The notes under the pieces are model-generated. The model worked only from the letters and a program-made list of their open reading frames with translations. It was not told the origin of the DNA and searched no databases. A stretch of DNA of 64,000 nt from Dermacentor variabilis (taxonomy: Eukaryota; Arthropoda; Arachnida; Ixodida; Ixodidae), in assembly GCF_050947875.1 (NCBI RefSeq), contig NC_134569.1, positions 20,497,631 through 20,561,630 of the forward strand. Direction: 5' to 3'. The position numbers and the translations under genes are program-made. How positions within the stretch are numbered: the stretch's first letter is position 1; each line of letters starts with the position of its first letter. Of the stretch, positions 45,541-57,499 are shown piece by piece.

Positions 45541-48500
45541 CACGCCTGAATGCGCTGAGAACGGGCAGACTGCTGGATATTCAGAAAAAAACAAGAACCA
45601 AAATAATAACAGCCGCAAGCTAATATTGAATGCAGAACGACCTATCGCTCTTCATGCAAGATTTAGCAGGGCATCATCGATGAACATAACGACACTCTTA
45701 CCTGCATGCTATATTCATACATTACCGGTTTAATGAGAGAACCTAATGACTTAATTCATATAGTATAGTGCCTCGTGAGAGGTTGTATATGATCCGAGCG
45801 CGCCCGCGCACGCCCATCCATTCACGTGAGGCTGCAACGTAGCGGCCTGACCTCCGGCTCGTGCAGAGCGGCTTCAGCTGCGCGCCGTTGTCGTTGCGGC
45901 AGGCCAGACTTTTCTTCAGAGGGGGTGGGAGGAGTGGGCAAGCGCGTTCTCGGTTCAGCCTTCCGCGGTACGACGCCACAGAGCTGATCTATGCGCGGAA
46001 CCCACAGGCATGGGCCGCCGGCCATCTATAACGCTGGCTGCTATCCAAAGAAAGCGTAGATGCACCCCGAGCCAGGCTCGATGAAGCGAAGCAGTGCCCG
46101 ATCTGTCCAGGGTCACTCGCCGCCAACGCGGGAGGGGGGAGAGAGCGCACGATAGCGTCTACGCGTTCTGCATAGTATTATGCGTGGTGCAGTATACCTG
46201 TACACGGACACCTGGCGAACAACGCTGCCAAGAGCTCCTACCGCGCCCCCGTCTTAGTCTACACCCCTCCGAACCATGTGGAGCCTATGGCTTCTGTTCT
46301 TCCCATCTGCCCTCTTTGTCTTCTCTTCCCATTATTTGGCTCGCCGTCAGCGAATAGCCCAGTATACGCGTAGCGAGCAGGCCATTTTCATAATGATGAA
46401 CGCTTCTCTGAAAGCAGGATGATATACTCAACACTGCGCTCCCCGAGCGTGTCGTTGGCTTTTAATTTATTTGACGGGGCTGAGCAAAACCAGGAAATGT
46501 TTTCGCAGGCTCTTGCTTCCCATAAGCTATACACAGGCGCCGAAGCGCCAAGGTGATTGATGGCGTCTATGACATTCCGCGGGATATATCGTGCGTTAAG
46601 AGCTAAGTTTGACGCGACGTGGTTGATGGATCGTCTTAAAGAGGCAAAAATAATCAGAATATTTGTTCTGATGCACATCAGCACGCGTCACCTCATGCGG
46701 TGCATGGCTGACCTGTCGCCATATTGGAGCACCTTAAGAATAAGCAATAGATAAAGAAAAAAAAAGAAAGAAAGAAAACGCTTTTGCGTCTTCTTTATGC
46801 TATCCCTATATTTGCTGCATACGAGGTGTTTCTTGAGTGTATAACTCAGCAAAAATACTGCGCAAAAAAATAAAGACGCCGGAAAACTACGCGCCGCGAC
46901 ACAGGGAAGCACTAGAACATGCCCACATTGCAGACATTGTAGCAAAAATAGCCGACTTCCCAGCTAGCGTCATATTATTGCAGGCTATCGTGCGCGAGAG
47001 AGTGGCAACGTACAGCCGTACCTGCTCATTGAATAATTTATTTCGCACCCCATGACACACGTTTAGCCTCCCCGTGAGTTTATCCATTCCCTAGCCTGAG
47101 CGCAGGGGCTACCGTCCAGCGGAGTGAGAAGTTTTCAGACGAGTCACCTGGGTGATCACGTGCGTCGCGACACTCGCCTCTACACAATTCCGACGCCTAT
47201 CCGTTCTCCGCCCTAGCTGTGTTCCTATCTAATGCAAGCCGTATGACCACATAGGCGTACTCTTGGTTGCTCTAAAGCGGTGCATCATTGTGGATGCTCA
47301 AAGCTGCGCTATACAATTCGATTTACAATACAAAACTCTGTTTCCAATTAAAGAATGCATTACCCGAATACACTTGGTAAACGACGGCAGCCAACATTTC
47401 GACAAGAAATACGCTGACTGATCACGAACCGTCTCTGCGTTCAAATTAATTTTGTGATCGCCGGTTCGGCCCCTGCTCATTTGACGCCAGCTTTAGTATC
47501 TGCAACGCTGCACCGTTGTAGCGAGAGTGTCTATAGCACAAGCGAAGAGGGACGTTGCAGAGCGACGTGCAGCCGTACACAGCGAAGGGGGAGGCCACCA
47601 GCCCGCGGTCCCTGCAAATGGCACCCCAGGGGTCAGGAGCACACGCCCGCCGACTCCGCCTGGTGCTTTCCTTTTCCTTTTTATTCTGTCGCGTGGCTTC
47701 GCGGAGTCGAGGAACGCGACGGGAGTCACCGCGGCGGGCGCACGTGCATTCTTGCTGCCCTAGGCCCGGCCAGCCCCAGAGACGGTGAGCGAAGAATAAG
47801 CCTTCGAAGGGTGGCGGCGGCGGCGGCGAATAAGGCCGATATAGCCCCGTGGAGCCGACAATGAAATTCGCAGCTGCCGGCTGCACGACGCACCCCGCCC
47901 GCCCGCGCGTATATCCTTGGCAGCTGCTAGAACACGCGGCGCGTGCGCGTATATACGCACCAAACCACGCGCGGTTACGAGACGCGTCGCAGAGCGGACC
48001 ATCTGCGGCGATCTTTCCTGCATTCGAACGAGGGGCGCGAGCCATCCCTGTCTATAGGCTCGAAAGAGGACGTTGATTTACGCTCGCGGAGCTCGGAGAT
48101 AACCTGAACGAATTGGGCCGCGCGTCGTAAATTTCGAACAAGCAGGGCACCTCATTTGCGCGTTCGCATGTACAATGGCTGCTGCCGAGGTGCGGATAAA
48201 CAAAACGAAGACGACGCGTTCGTCGAGGAGCAAACCTATAAACGAATCGGGTTGCAAGGTATGCTATACTGCGCGTTATGCAAGCGATATGTTACGCTTA
48301 CTCGACAGATGCGCTAGGAGAAACCAATCGTATATCGAGATAAACCAGCACCACGAGTGGTCTGCCGTCCTGCAGCATCAACTGCAGATGCGCATTCTGC
48401 AGAGAACACTAAAAAAAGAACCCGAGTACATATAAATTGCGCGTGCACTGTCCCCTAACGCGCGCGCTGTTCACTTCGGCTGTGCAACGGTGCAAGTAGA

Positions 48501-49848
48501 GCAGACAAGCACGCGAGCGGTCACCACGTTTTAGTTGCTCACAAGTGCACCTGAGAGCGGCGCGTTTCAACCACTACTTGGCTATATGCTCTCGTTACAC
48601 ATACTCATTTGGCTCCATCGTGTCTCGGCCATCCCCGCAAAGCTCTAACAAAACCAGGTCGTTTTCGCACGATTGTCCTCGGCCCCAGAAAAGCACGGAT
48701 AACGTAGTTCCCTATAAGTTTCGAAGTTATAGTTCATTCAAATTGACCGAAACTCCACGTGGAAGGCTCGGTAACGTACAGGTGCAGCGCCTCCCTTACT
48801 TGTGCGAAGCAGCGGCTATATAAGGCAAGCCAGCCCTCGCGATGACAAATGTGCCGCGAGCTTCCTGTTTGGACAGTGCGGTGAGCGGGCGCAGCACGCG
48901 ACAGTGACAAGTCCCAGGATCCGTTTGACTAGACGCACTGGCAAGCGGATGCCAGCCCTTGAAACTTCCTCGCTATTTATTTCTCGCTGATAGCTGCGAA
49001 ATTCTGAACAGCCGCGCATGTGCTGTGCGTTTGCGGACTAAAAGATGATCACGCACAGCTCAGCATTCAGCAATAAGCTCAGGCAAGCCTGTCTTACTTT
49101 CAACAGTGAAAAGAGAGGCTGCTTATAATTTCAGCACAGGATCAATGAAATAAGGAAAGTAAGAAGTGTACGAGAAAAAAAAAAAACACGCTTCAGGGTC
49201 AAATACAGGAAATACTAATTCCAGTGTAAAACAAGGTGAAACGTACAATGATATACTAGATAAAGCGTAGGAAGACTGTAGGTTGGGCTTTAAGGTTTGG
49301 GCACGAGGTGAACCTTCAAGCATCGCATTTTCACTGCATCCTGCTCAAAAGGTCACGTTCTGCAGGGACCGGAACGAGTACGATGACGGCTATCCGCAGC
49401 TGTTTGGTACATATGCCGACGCAGGCATCCTATAACTGCATCGTTACTGGTTGACTCATTTACTGTCGACATTAAACGGGCACTAAAGGGGATTAGTAAA
49501 TTAAATTTGATGGGCACATTGCACTTTTCGAAGATCGAAAGGGCCAATCGTACCGCAAGCGGAGGCTCCTGCATTAGTAAGCCGGACGCAGAAGCTACAA
49601 ACTTGCGACGACAGTACCCTGAAAGTCCCGCACGACTGTACACTAGATCTTTCACAGCGTCCACTCGGGACTAATTCATTGTTTATCGATAAAGAACAAC
49701 GTAGTAATTCATTGTGTTCACAAGAGGCCAAGCACTCGACCTAAGAAAGAACCTTTGATGCACATCAACACTCGAATATACAAGTACAGATACATTGAAA
49801 TCCGTGAGGTTGGACAGGCTCTAAAATTATATCGGAAGCCATACTCAA
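45541..49848. other. no gene recognised; GC-rich block 47.4-48.1 kb
   Basis: 47,446-48,080 is CpG-rich and open in at least four frames (up to 199 codons on the minus strand). The products are Arg/Ala/Pro-rich without a domain, as expected from composition. A CpG-island promoter is possible but unproved. Near 49.46 kb the words ACGGGCACTAAAGGGGATTA resemble a common tick interspersed repeat, but I cannot delimit it. Confidence 0.4.
48817..48824 (+). promoter_or_regulatory. TATA-box-like site
   Basis: TATATAAG in the context AGCGGCTATATAAGGCAAGC, with GC-rich sequence on both sides. A start about 30 bp downstream would fall near the ATGACAAATGTGCC segment, but the frames there are short and unrecognised. 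Confidence 0.2.
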
Positions 49849-49977
49849 AAACAAATGACAACCATTCCACTCTGTGAAGATGGAATGGCAACGAAAGCAC
49901 TTTGCGTTTCGTTTGAGAGCTTTGACAGCGTTCGCTGCCATTCCATCTTCATAGAGTGGAATGGTTGTCATTTGTTT
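49849..49977. repeat. 47-bp-arm hairpin with 35-bp loop
   Basis: The arm at 49849-49895 starts AAACAAATGACAACCATTCC. It is the reverse complement of 49931-49977 with about two mismatches in 47 positions. Within each arm CCATTCCA and TGGAATGG form a smaller inverted repeat, so the structure is nested. The right edge coincides with the end of the recognisable LINE endonuclease relic next to it. It could be a small fold-back MITE that truncated the LINE, or a transcribed hairpin. Confidence 0.9.
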
Positions 49978-50720
49978 GAAGTGTCTGACGATGGGGGTTG
50001 ATGTGTTTGAATGGATGATTTAGTAAAGATAGTTGTTGATGTCCGATTGAGACTCTTTAATTTTGTCAGGGTAGTCACGATTGCTTTATGATAACGGTGA
50101 TATACACTCAGTGGTTCGACTGCCACCCTAGAGAGGTTCTTGGCTAGGATCAATCAACGCACGTCCGGTGATGCGTAGTAGGTATCATGAGGTTAGAGTA
50201 ACATTGCAGGCCAAACTCTTCCAACATGCACTGGATGAAACATTCCTTCTCTGGCTTAGAAATGTCCACGTTGAAGCCTCCGCTGATGGTCAAAGGTCTA
50301 TCATCCTCTCTAACCCACTAAAAATACATGGTCACAAATTCCTTGATTTCGGTCTTAGAAGTAGCGGGCGAGATGTACACCATCGAGATCCCGATTCCTT
50401 CTTCCCTTTGTATAGCACAAACATCCGCACAGTCGGTGACGATTCTGTTCATCCCAAGATCGAACGGTTGCACTTGAATGTCGTTCTTTACGTCTGTCGC
50501 AACACCCGCAGCGTCCGGCGCCCACTTCGCCCGGCGATCCCACACAACTCCGGTGTAGCCGTTGAGCTGGGCGAACGAGTCTGATCGCGTTTCCGAAAGA
50601 CAGGACGGGTATCCCGTTCAGCATTGCATCGTGATCGAGATCTTCCGCATGCAAATCCGTGTGACAAGAATAGTTCAAGGGCGCGTTACAGCTTTCCGAG
50701 CCCACAGGGGTATGCTCCAC
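49978..50720 (-). pseudogene. LINE apurinic-type endonuclease domain remnant
   Basis: On the minus strand: LHAEDLDHDAML (compare the LNARSLxxxxxDL start of such domains), then in another frame GVATDVKNDIQVQPFDL and ISMVYISPATSKTEIKEFVT, then in a third frame GGFNVDISKPEKECF and IPTTHHRTCVD, then LAKNLSRVAVEPLSVYHRYH. This order matches the endonuclease of CR1/Jockey-type LINEs (GGVAxYVK; YISPxxS; GDFNxDxxxP; TxxTCIDLxFAxN; YxSYHKA). The GDFN motif reads GGFN, so a catalytic Asp is lost, and there are at least two frameshifts plus stops. The plus-strand frame at 50168-50584 is its antisense shadow. Confidence 0.75.
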
Positions 50721-52494
50721 TGAGCTCGGGCCCTTTCTGCACTATCACCAGGATCGGCCCACATGATTATTTTTTTTGTTGCCGGACGCTGCAAAAACTA
50801 CAGAAGGTTAGTGATATACAACTTTCGCTGTAATAAGGGAAAGCTTACCCTCCATCCTTATTACTTTTTCGCTAGGATTCATCCTTTTTCCACCGAATAA
50901 AGTGCAACTAGAGTTCTCGAAGGATGCTTTACCACACTAAACTGATATAGTACTTACGTCTGGTGTCTTCTTTAGGTACACGTGAAAATTAAACGCGGCG
51001 CGCCTCAGACCTCTGCATACGTTTCATTCAAGAAGTTACACAATCAACTCTGTCATCCGTACACGCCACAGTTCACTTCACAGTAGGTGGTCCCTCCACC
51101 CCGAGAGAAGGAACACAGTGCCCACTAAGTGACGGCGTCGGCTGTTCGAGGGAAAGAGGACAGACGCTGCCGACGGGTCGGAATCGAGGCCATGTCCCTC
51201 CGAGAAGCGCCGAAACCCGACACCGCGAGCCCGAAACCGGGCCAGACGCGCTGCCGACAGCTCTATCGCACCCAGGCCTGTTGCACGGAGGGAGAGCAAC
51301 CGACGCAGCGGAGGAAGAGCTCTGCTTGCGCATGTTTATACGCTGCAAATGCCCACGCGGCAGCAGATGGGCAGCACGGGGACTCCACTCCAGACAGTCA
51401 GATAGCAGACACCATTTTACCCGTGCACTACAATGGACCACATTGTCTGATGTTGCTCTTTCGGAGCTGCTTTCTGCGTTATTCCCATTTCGCTAAACTT
51501 CGGTCTTTAATATTCTACAGCATCCACACTCAGTCCACATTCCTCCCGCTTATTTCTTTTCACACTGTGCTTTGGGCCTTGACGGAGCACTCTCCTATCT
51601 CATAAGCGGTCACTGTTGAGGTAGCAAGAATGCACTATGAGATACCTATATCTCATAAACCCTTCAACTAAACGAACATCGACGCGCCACTTTGGCATCG
51701 TGTAGTACATAAAGTGAACTTAATGCGGAAAGTGACCAATGCACCTCCTGTTAGTGAATTTGCTAGTCTAAACACGTACGATTGCGCGCAGATGCTGTAT
51801 AATGAATAAGTGAATACGTGCAACGGCAAGATGGAAGGCAAGAAAGGTGACGGAGGCGAGTCGACACGAGCACCAGAACGCGAACGGACACGCTTGCAAC
51901 CTTTCGCGCGTGGAAGCGAGAACGTGTATAGGCGCTTGGCGCGGCTGCGCGAAGATGACGTCGTAGGCGTGGCTTGTGGTTTCAAAAATTATTACGGCCT
52001 TTTTAGTGATCGACATGCGAATAACACAATACTTGAGGTAAAAATGAAAAAAAAAATCAGATGTGCAGGTCCAAGGCAAATACTGAAATCTATGTTAAGA
52101 AAAGCGACGTAACCATGATGTTTGTAGAGGGGAAAACGGTGATAAGAGGCACATGCATAGTGAAGTACGACACATACGTAAATACATAAGTATTCTATTA
52201 ACCTTGTGTCACAGTAGCACATAACCATTCTGGAGGATTGGCAAAGAATGAGCACATACCCAATGGCCCATGTGTACTCGCGCGACAAGAACGGGTGTAG
52301 TCCAAATATAGGAAATGTGCGAGAAAAAAAAGACAGTTAACATCGTACGCTGTTCTATACAGAGGTACCTTGCAGTTCAATATAAGCCAACATTACACGT
52401 ACAGGTTCTGTGTAATGTTTTATTATTTGTTTTATTTATTACGCAGAACAGACGTGCCCTCACTGAAACTACTTTGTCGCTCAACATTCAGTAA
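50721..52494. other. no gene recognised
   Basis: Moderately GC-rich 51,070-51,450, otherwise AT-rich. Open frames up to 158 codons on both strands show no recognisable domain. A short (GT)n lies at about 52527-52540, inside the following MITE. Confidence 0.45.
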
Positions 52495-53179
52495 TATACA
52501 AGGTGTTTCAGCGAACGCTTTCAAAGTGTGTGTGTGTGTGTTTTGTTTAATTGCTTGTGGCAGACAGCACAATTCCAGTCAATAAGTTGGTCTTCTCGAA
52601 GATGCGGCATTACTTGCACAAAAATTTGAAATGCATAATCGACTCATTAGCAAAAACTCAGTAATTATGTTTTATCTAATTACTTTATGGCATATACTGC
52701 AATTCACTACATTCTAGCCGGTGAGACTGCAAGGTATACCTACTGGAAAAGAATATTGTGGATGGCATACGAGATATGCGCCGTCAAACATGCGGTAAAA
52801 ATATACTGTCGTTCCGCTTACTTTCTTACCAAAACGTCATTTTATGCATTGAAACGCAAAATTAACTGGAACGCCAACGCATTTCTCCGCAAAGTTCGGG
52901 AATTAATATCTCGAAACTGGTGCCATCCTGAGAAATCATTCCAAGTGTGAATCCGCCTTGCGAACTTCCAGGCTAGAATTCGTAAATTGCAATATGTGTC
53001 ATAAGGTAATTAGATAAAAACTTAATTCGTAAATTTTTGTTAGTCGATTATGCATTTCAATTTTTCGTGGTAGTAATGTCCGACTTTTCGAGTAGACCAG
53101 GCCATGGACTGAAATTGAGCTATCTGCTACAGGCAACTTTTAAAGATTTTTGAAAGTGCTCGTTGAAACACCCGGTATA
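52495..53179. mobile_element. 685-bp inverted-repeat MITE with GGTGTTTCA ends
   Basis: The left end TATACAAGGTGTTTCAGCGA continues AACGCTTTCAAA. The right end in reverse complement is TATACCGGGTGTTTCAACGA then GCACTTTCAAA, a terminal inverted repeat of about 31 bp with few mismatches. Longer inverted similarity follows: ATGCATAATCGACTCATTAG on the left against GTTAGTCGATTATGCAT on the right, and CTAATTACTTTATGGCATA against CATAAGGTAATTAG. The whole element is therefore nearly a fold-back. The TATA at both edges fits a TA or TATA target. No transposase frame was found. The middle (about 52690-52950) has one 87-codon frame without recognisable domain. Confidence 0.8.
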
Positions 53180-55468
53180 AGCCGGGCAGCCTCTGGTATC
53201 CCATACTCAAGCTGCCCAAGAACGGCGTAGGCCAAATAGAGACACTGTTCTTTTTTAGACAAACGAAAACGTTGAACATCATGCGCTCTATCATATCTGT
53301 GCGATTTAAACGAACCTCGTATGAGCCGACACATGTGTACAATGCTCAACAATTGAAACGCGATATTCGGAGAGCGTGGCTGCCGGCACTTCTCGTGCCG
53401 CCGGTGGGCGCTTGGGAGACTGAACTGATGCATTGTTGTACACGGCTAAACCGACGACCTTTGCGATGTATCGTGACTGCATTTAGCCCTTCAGCAATCG
53501 CCCGGTGTTCACCGGTGGCGAAAGAAAGCACCGGCCGCCATGCGGTCCCATTATGGCGTTTCGTTCGCTGAGCACTGTATATATAGGACTTACGTCGTGA
53601 TTACCCGTAGGCCCACATGCCTGTCTTGCACCGTCGCACAGATATTCCACAGCGGTAGTGAACCTGTAACATATCGAAACTCGAGCTAAATCCAAGCAGG
53701 TGCACCGAACAAGAAGCGGAGAGCTCAGCACGACATCTGCAGCCTTCGCTTACTGCCCGATCTGACGCCGCAGGCTTGCTTTTACGGTGCTATTCGCCGC
53801 GGCATTTGTTCGGTGCCGTGCAATGCAGCTTGGTCGAATTTCGAAACCAAAGTGGAAGTGGGGGCCAGCGAAGCAGGCGTGTCGATGGTATCGGCAGTAT
53901 CGGGCAGGCGCCAGCAAGCGACGTGATAAGACAAATCCGTATGGGATGCGGGCGCGCTGCTCAATATCAGGCGCGAGGTGACCAGCAAATGTCAGGTGAG
54001 CGGCCCGTCCGCATCACGCGTACAGATGTCATATGGTCTTTAATCGCATCGCTCGCCGGCGCTGGCCCGATACGATCGGCACGTATGCTTTCTAGTTCAA
54101 AGCGCTCCCAGCAATAGTTATCAGAATCACTCCCACTACTTGTGTCCTACGTCTGCGATTTCTACGATGGCGATTTCGGTCGGGCACGTCGGGCTGGCCC
54201 TTCTTCTACCAGTGTCGAGCTCGGGCCGGGCCAAGAAACTGCGGCCCGTGCACATCCCTAACAGTAGGCAAAAAGAAAAAAAAAAGAAAAAGAAAACGTT
54301 CCACGTGCGCCGATTTATCCAGCGCTTAACTCAAGCTTTGGCCAGTCATTGCATATAAAAAAGGATGGGCATGGATGAGCCACACGAGGCAACGACTTAT
54401 CGAATAACTAGCGCTCCCCGACATGCTTGACATACTTTTCGCAATGCAGTGTAAAAGCACATCTCCGCATCAACCTGCTCGAGCACGAGTTGTCGCGTCA
54501 AGACATACGCGGAGACGTATGGCCGAAGTCCGTGCAGGCTTCACGCGCGGTGCTTACGGCGAACGCCCCACGGGCAGGCACGCGCGCGCCGACGTAGTAA
54601 ATTTCTTTCCAGGAACGTTACACGTCGCGAACACGAGTAAAAGACGCGGGTGTACGCGAGTCGCGCGTGTATCCAGGTAACCACAGCAACGGATGGATGG
54701 AGCGCGTGGCACAAAAACCACCGAGGCGACATACCATCCCCCTCGGCCTTCTCCTCGCCGTTCGTGACCTTTTAACTTCGGCAGCAGCATCAGCGCGGCA
54801 CGCCCCCCACGCGGGCTGAATGAATGCGGCGCCGAATATCGCAGCCGGGCCAGCCGGAACCTCTCGGCGCGCTGCTTTACATACGAGCGGGCGTGCGTTT
54901 CCGGCGCGTGGAACACGCTCGCTTGGCTGCCCGAGACGCCAATTACAAACGATGCTGCCGAACCGACGGCGGCTTCTCCTTGTTCCTCACCCAACGTGTT
55001 TCGAGTGCGCTGCGCCGAACCACAGCAGTGCAGCGCTGCAAAGCCAAGAGCTGGCGCCAGCGGAAAAGAGGCCCAGCTTCAGCAAAACGTGGAGCTGGCT
55101 GTCCGCACGTAACTATTGCAACCTTGTAGCTCTATGAGACTGTGTGCTACGCGCTACCTTGCTTTTCTTTTTGGCATGCAGTGGAATAACGCTGAATATT
55201 CCAGAGAAACGGTGACAAAGCTTGAAAAAGTTGTAAAGCCATTGGATATTCTTGTTCACTGTTCATAAATTTATTTCATAGTTATTTGACTTCTTTGCTA
55301 TCGTCTTATACTCAATATTTATTATTTAGTCCGGTGCCAACACTTTGCTCCACGTCCCCTTCCTTTAAATGAAGACCCCTGTTAGTGATTAAAGGTAAAT
55401 AAGATCAGTTCGATTAAGCAAGAATCGGTCTGTTTACTGCGCTATATTGCACAAAGGAGAAAGAGATT
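53180..55468. other. no confident gene; possible promoter and donor at 53.58-54.0 kb
   Basis: A TATATATAG lies at 53578-53586. A good donor-like CAG/GTGAGC junction lies at 53995/53996, in a plus-strand frame open from 53776. The peptide in that frame (ends IRMGCGRAAQYQARGDQQMS) is unrecognised. 54,420-55,140 is CpG-rich with multi-frame openness. An A/G-rich tract is at 54270-54297. Confidence 0.35.
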
Positions 55469-55469
55469 G

Positions 55470-55503
55470 ACACACACACACACACACACACACACACGCG
55501 CGC

Positions 55504-55593
<90 letters not shown>
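55470..55593. repeat. (CA)n(CG)n(TG)n palindromic microsatellite
   Basis: About 14 CA units (55470-55496) are followed by about five CG units and then about 43 TG units to 55593. The CA block is the exact complement of part of the TG block around a self-complementary CG core, so the tract is an alternating purine-pyrimidine palindrome of 120+ bp. It accounts for the Thr-His and Cys-Val repeat frames of up to 124 codons here. Confidence 0.95.
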
Positions 55594-55596
<3 letters not shown>

Positions 55597-56939
55597 AATT
55601 TGTGACGCACATTGCGCACATGTGTATCAGTCTCTTCTTGCTCGCTGCATAACAGTATAGCGCAGCAAACAGAACGAGGTTCCACCAACTAGGCCCAGTC
55701 GAAGCCTTATAATAAGAATAATTGCTGATAGGAGGGAGGTAGGAGGGGGGGGGGAGGGGCGTCCCCGGCAATAACGGTACGTCATCCAAGGAACCAGCGA
55801 TCAGGAGCGTGTACATACCTGCGATCTCTGAGAACTGGGCTAGTGATTAACGGACGCCACAACTTCCGAAACGTTGCACTGTATTAGCGAGACACGAGTA
55901 CACCTGTAACCTCCTCGAGCCGCATTTTTCTTGGGGTGCGCCGGCTCGTTCCTCCCAATCCCCACGCCTCCCACTTACTTGTGCTTCTTTGTTTCCTTCT
56001 CCGCCATAACGTTTTTTTTCTTCAACGGAATGCGCTGCCCCCTCGCACAAACACAATCGCGTTCGCGCCTTCTGCGTGCAAGCCCGAGCTGCCTCCGCAC
56101 TGCTGCCGTGCACAGTAGACAAACGAGCAACGAGATGCGCGGAAGATTACGTTAGAGGCCCGTTCCCTGCCCCGCGTGGGCGCACCCCTTTAACTGAATT
56201 CAAGGCCGTAATCCTACGGGGGGGCCCGCGGCGCGTGGGATGGGCGTTCTGTTTACATGGTTCCTGGAGCGTTTTATTCTTTACGCATGCTCCTCTTACC
56301 TTCCAGGTGCGGTCGGGTTTCGGGACCTCTTTTATCTCGAGACTTCGGGCGCGCTACCATATACGGAACCGGTCAATTTAGGACCGGTGCACCGCAAGAT
56401 ACCGCGAGGTTCCGTGACTTAGGGGCGGAGGCGAAATACCCTGCGCAAGTTAGCGGTGAAACCTAATCGCGGGTCTCGGGACGAGACAGATTTATTTCGG
56501 GCATAACGACAGTTGCCAATTGACAGGCCAAACAAAAGCGGTTGGGATAGCTAGGAGCAAGTGCACGGCTATTGCCTCCTGCTTCTTCTTACGTATTTCT
56601 TTTTTGCCCTCAGCAATAAGCGAGCGTTCGCTTATGTATACCCGAACACGTGAAAGATTATAGAAGAACCAACTCGTCGCTTCGTAAATCAAAGTGGATC
56701 ACTGAGCGACAGATCGCAATCCACGTAGGTGGTGGCTGCTGCAGGTGGTGGTAACCTGGCCGCCAGGGCCAACAATTTCTGCGCCCGAGCGCCGCTCACC
56801 AAAAGGCAACGTGCACTATCATGTTGTTAAGCTTGTTTAGAACCTTGAATCAATCTGAGTTTTCTCCTTCGTGATCTTTTATTGCGAACGCCTGACCCGC
56901 CGTATGGCAGTACGTCGCAGCGCACACCTTCTCTGATGG
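55594..56939. other. no gene recognised
   Basis: A G-rich tract lies at 55745-55758. 55,930-56,470 is GC-rich with short frames (up to 101 codons) lacking recognisable domains. Confidence 0.45.
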
Positions 56940-57073
56940 GTTATACGAAAAAAAAATTAATTAAAATTAAATTCTAGGGCTTTACGTGCCAAAACCACGA
57001 TATCATTATGAGGCACACCGTAGCCGGGTCTCCGGAAATTTCGACCACCTGGGGATCATGAGTTATACGAAAA
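56940..57073 (-). mobile_element. 5'-truncated SINE (Ruka-like) with 12-bp target duplication
   Basis: The segment between about 56952 and 57061 is, on the minus strand, the last 100 bp of the SINE: CCCCAGGTGGTCGAAATTTC, then CCGGAGA, GTGTGCCTCATAATGATATC, GTGGTTTTGGCACGTAAAGC and an A-rich tail. It is flanked by GTTATACGAAAA at 56940-56951 and again at 57062-57073, an exact 12-bp direct repeat. This is the classic outcome of target-primed reverse transcription with 5' truncation, and fixes both borders. Confidence 0.85.
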
Positions 57074-57499
57074 TGAGCTTACTTAATCTTTGTTTTCAAT
57101 TAACACAATGAATCGTTCTGGTGATGCTTCGGCACAGACATGACATCTTTAAGTTCGTGTTTGTCCCCTGTTCATCATCAGTTTTGCACCAAGCGATAAC
57201 GTGCAGTGACTGGGAGTATAGCTGACAGACTGGAGGATGGCTACTAAAACAAAAGGGACAAGTACCAGCAATACGCACATGGTCACTATACCAGCATGTA
57301 GTGCATAGCCGACTATAAATGCTCTCCTGCAAAATACGCGTAACCAAATGGTAAGAGACAGCGTGTTTAATCCTTCATTTCGCGCAGGCTCAGCCGCCCA
57401 TCTATAGAGCCGGTACCGGGACAACCAAAAGTGGCGACGCGACATGCAGCTCTACGCGCATTGGAAACGATGCAGTATAGTAGACCCGAAAAACACTTC

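Noticed and set aside
46830..46870. Second copy of the GGTGTTTC-ended MITE
   Set aside because: Only a single CGAGGTGTTTCTTGAG end-like word is present, with no inverted partner found.
47446..48045. 199-codon minus-strand frame
   Set aside because: The region is CpG-rich and open in several frames. The product is Arg/Ala/Pro-rich without a domain, so length alone does not support a gene.
50168..50584. 138-codon plus-strand frame
   Set aside because: It is the antisense shadow of the LINE endonuclease relic, which has the recognisable order of motifs on the minus strand.
55434..55816. Thr-His and Cys-Val repeat proteins
   Set aside because: They are translations of the CA/TG microsatellite.
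57096..57445. Cys-containing minus-strand frames (CTTCW...GTCPFC)
   Set aside because: The CxxC spacing is suggestive, but two overlapping frames are open and neither gives a recognisable domain or exon borders.
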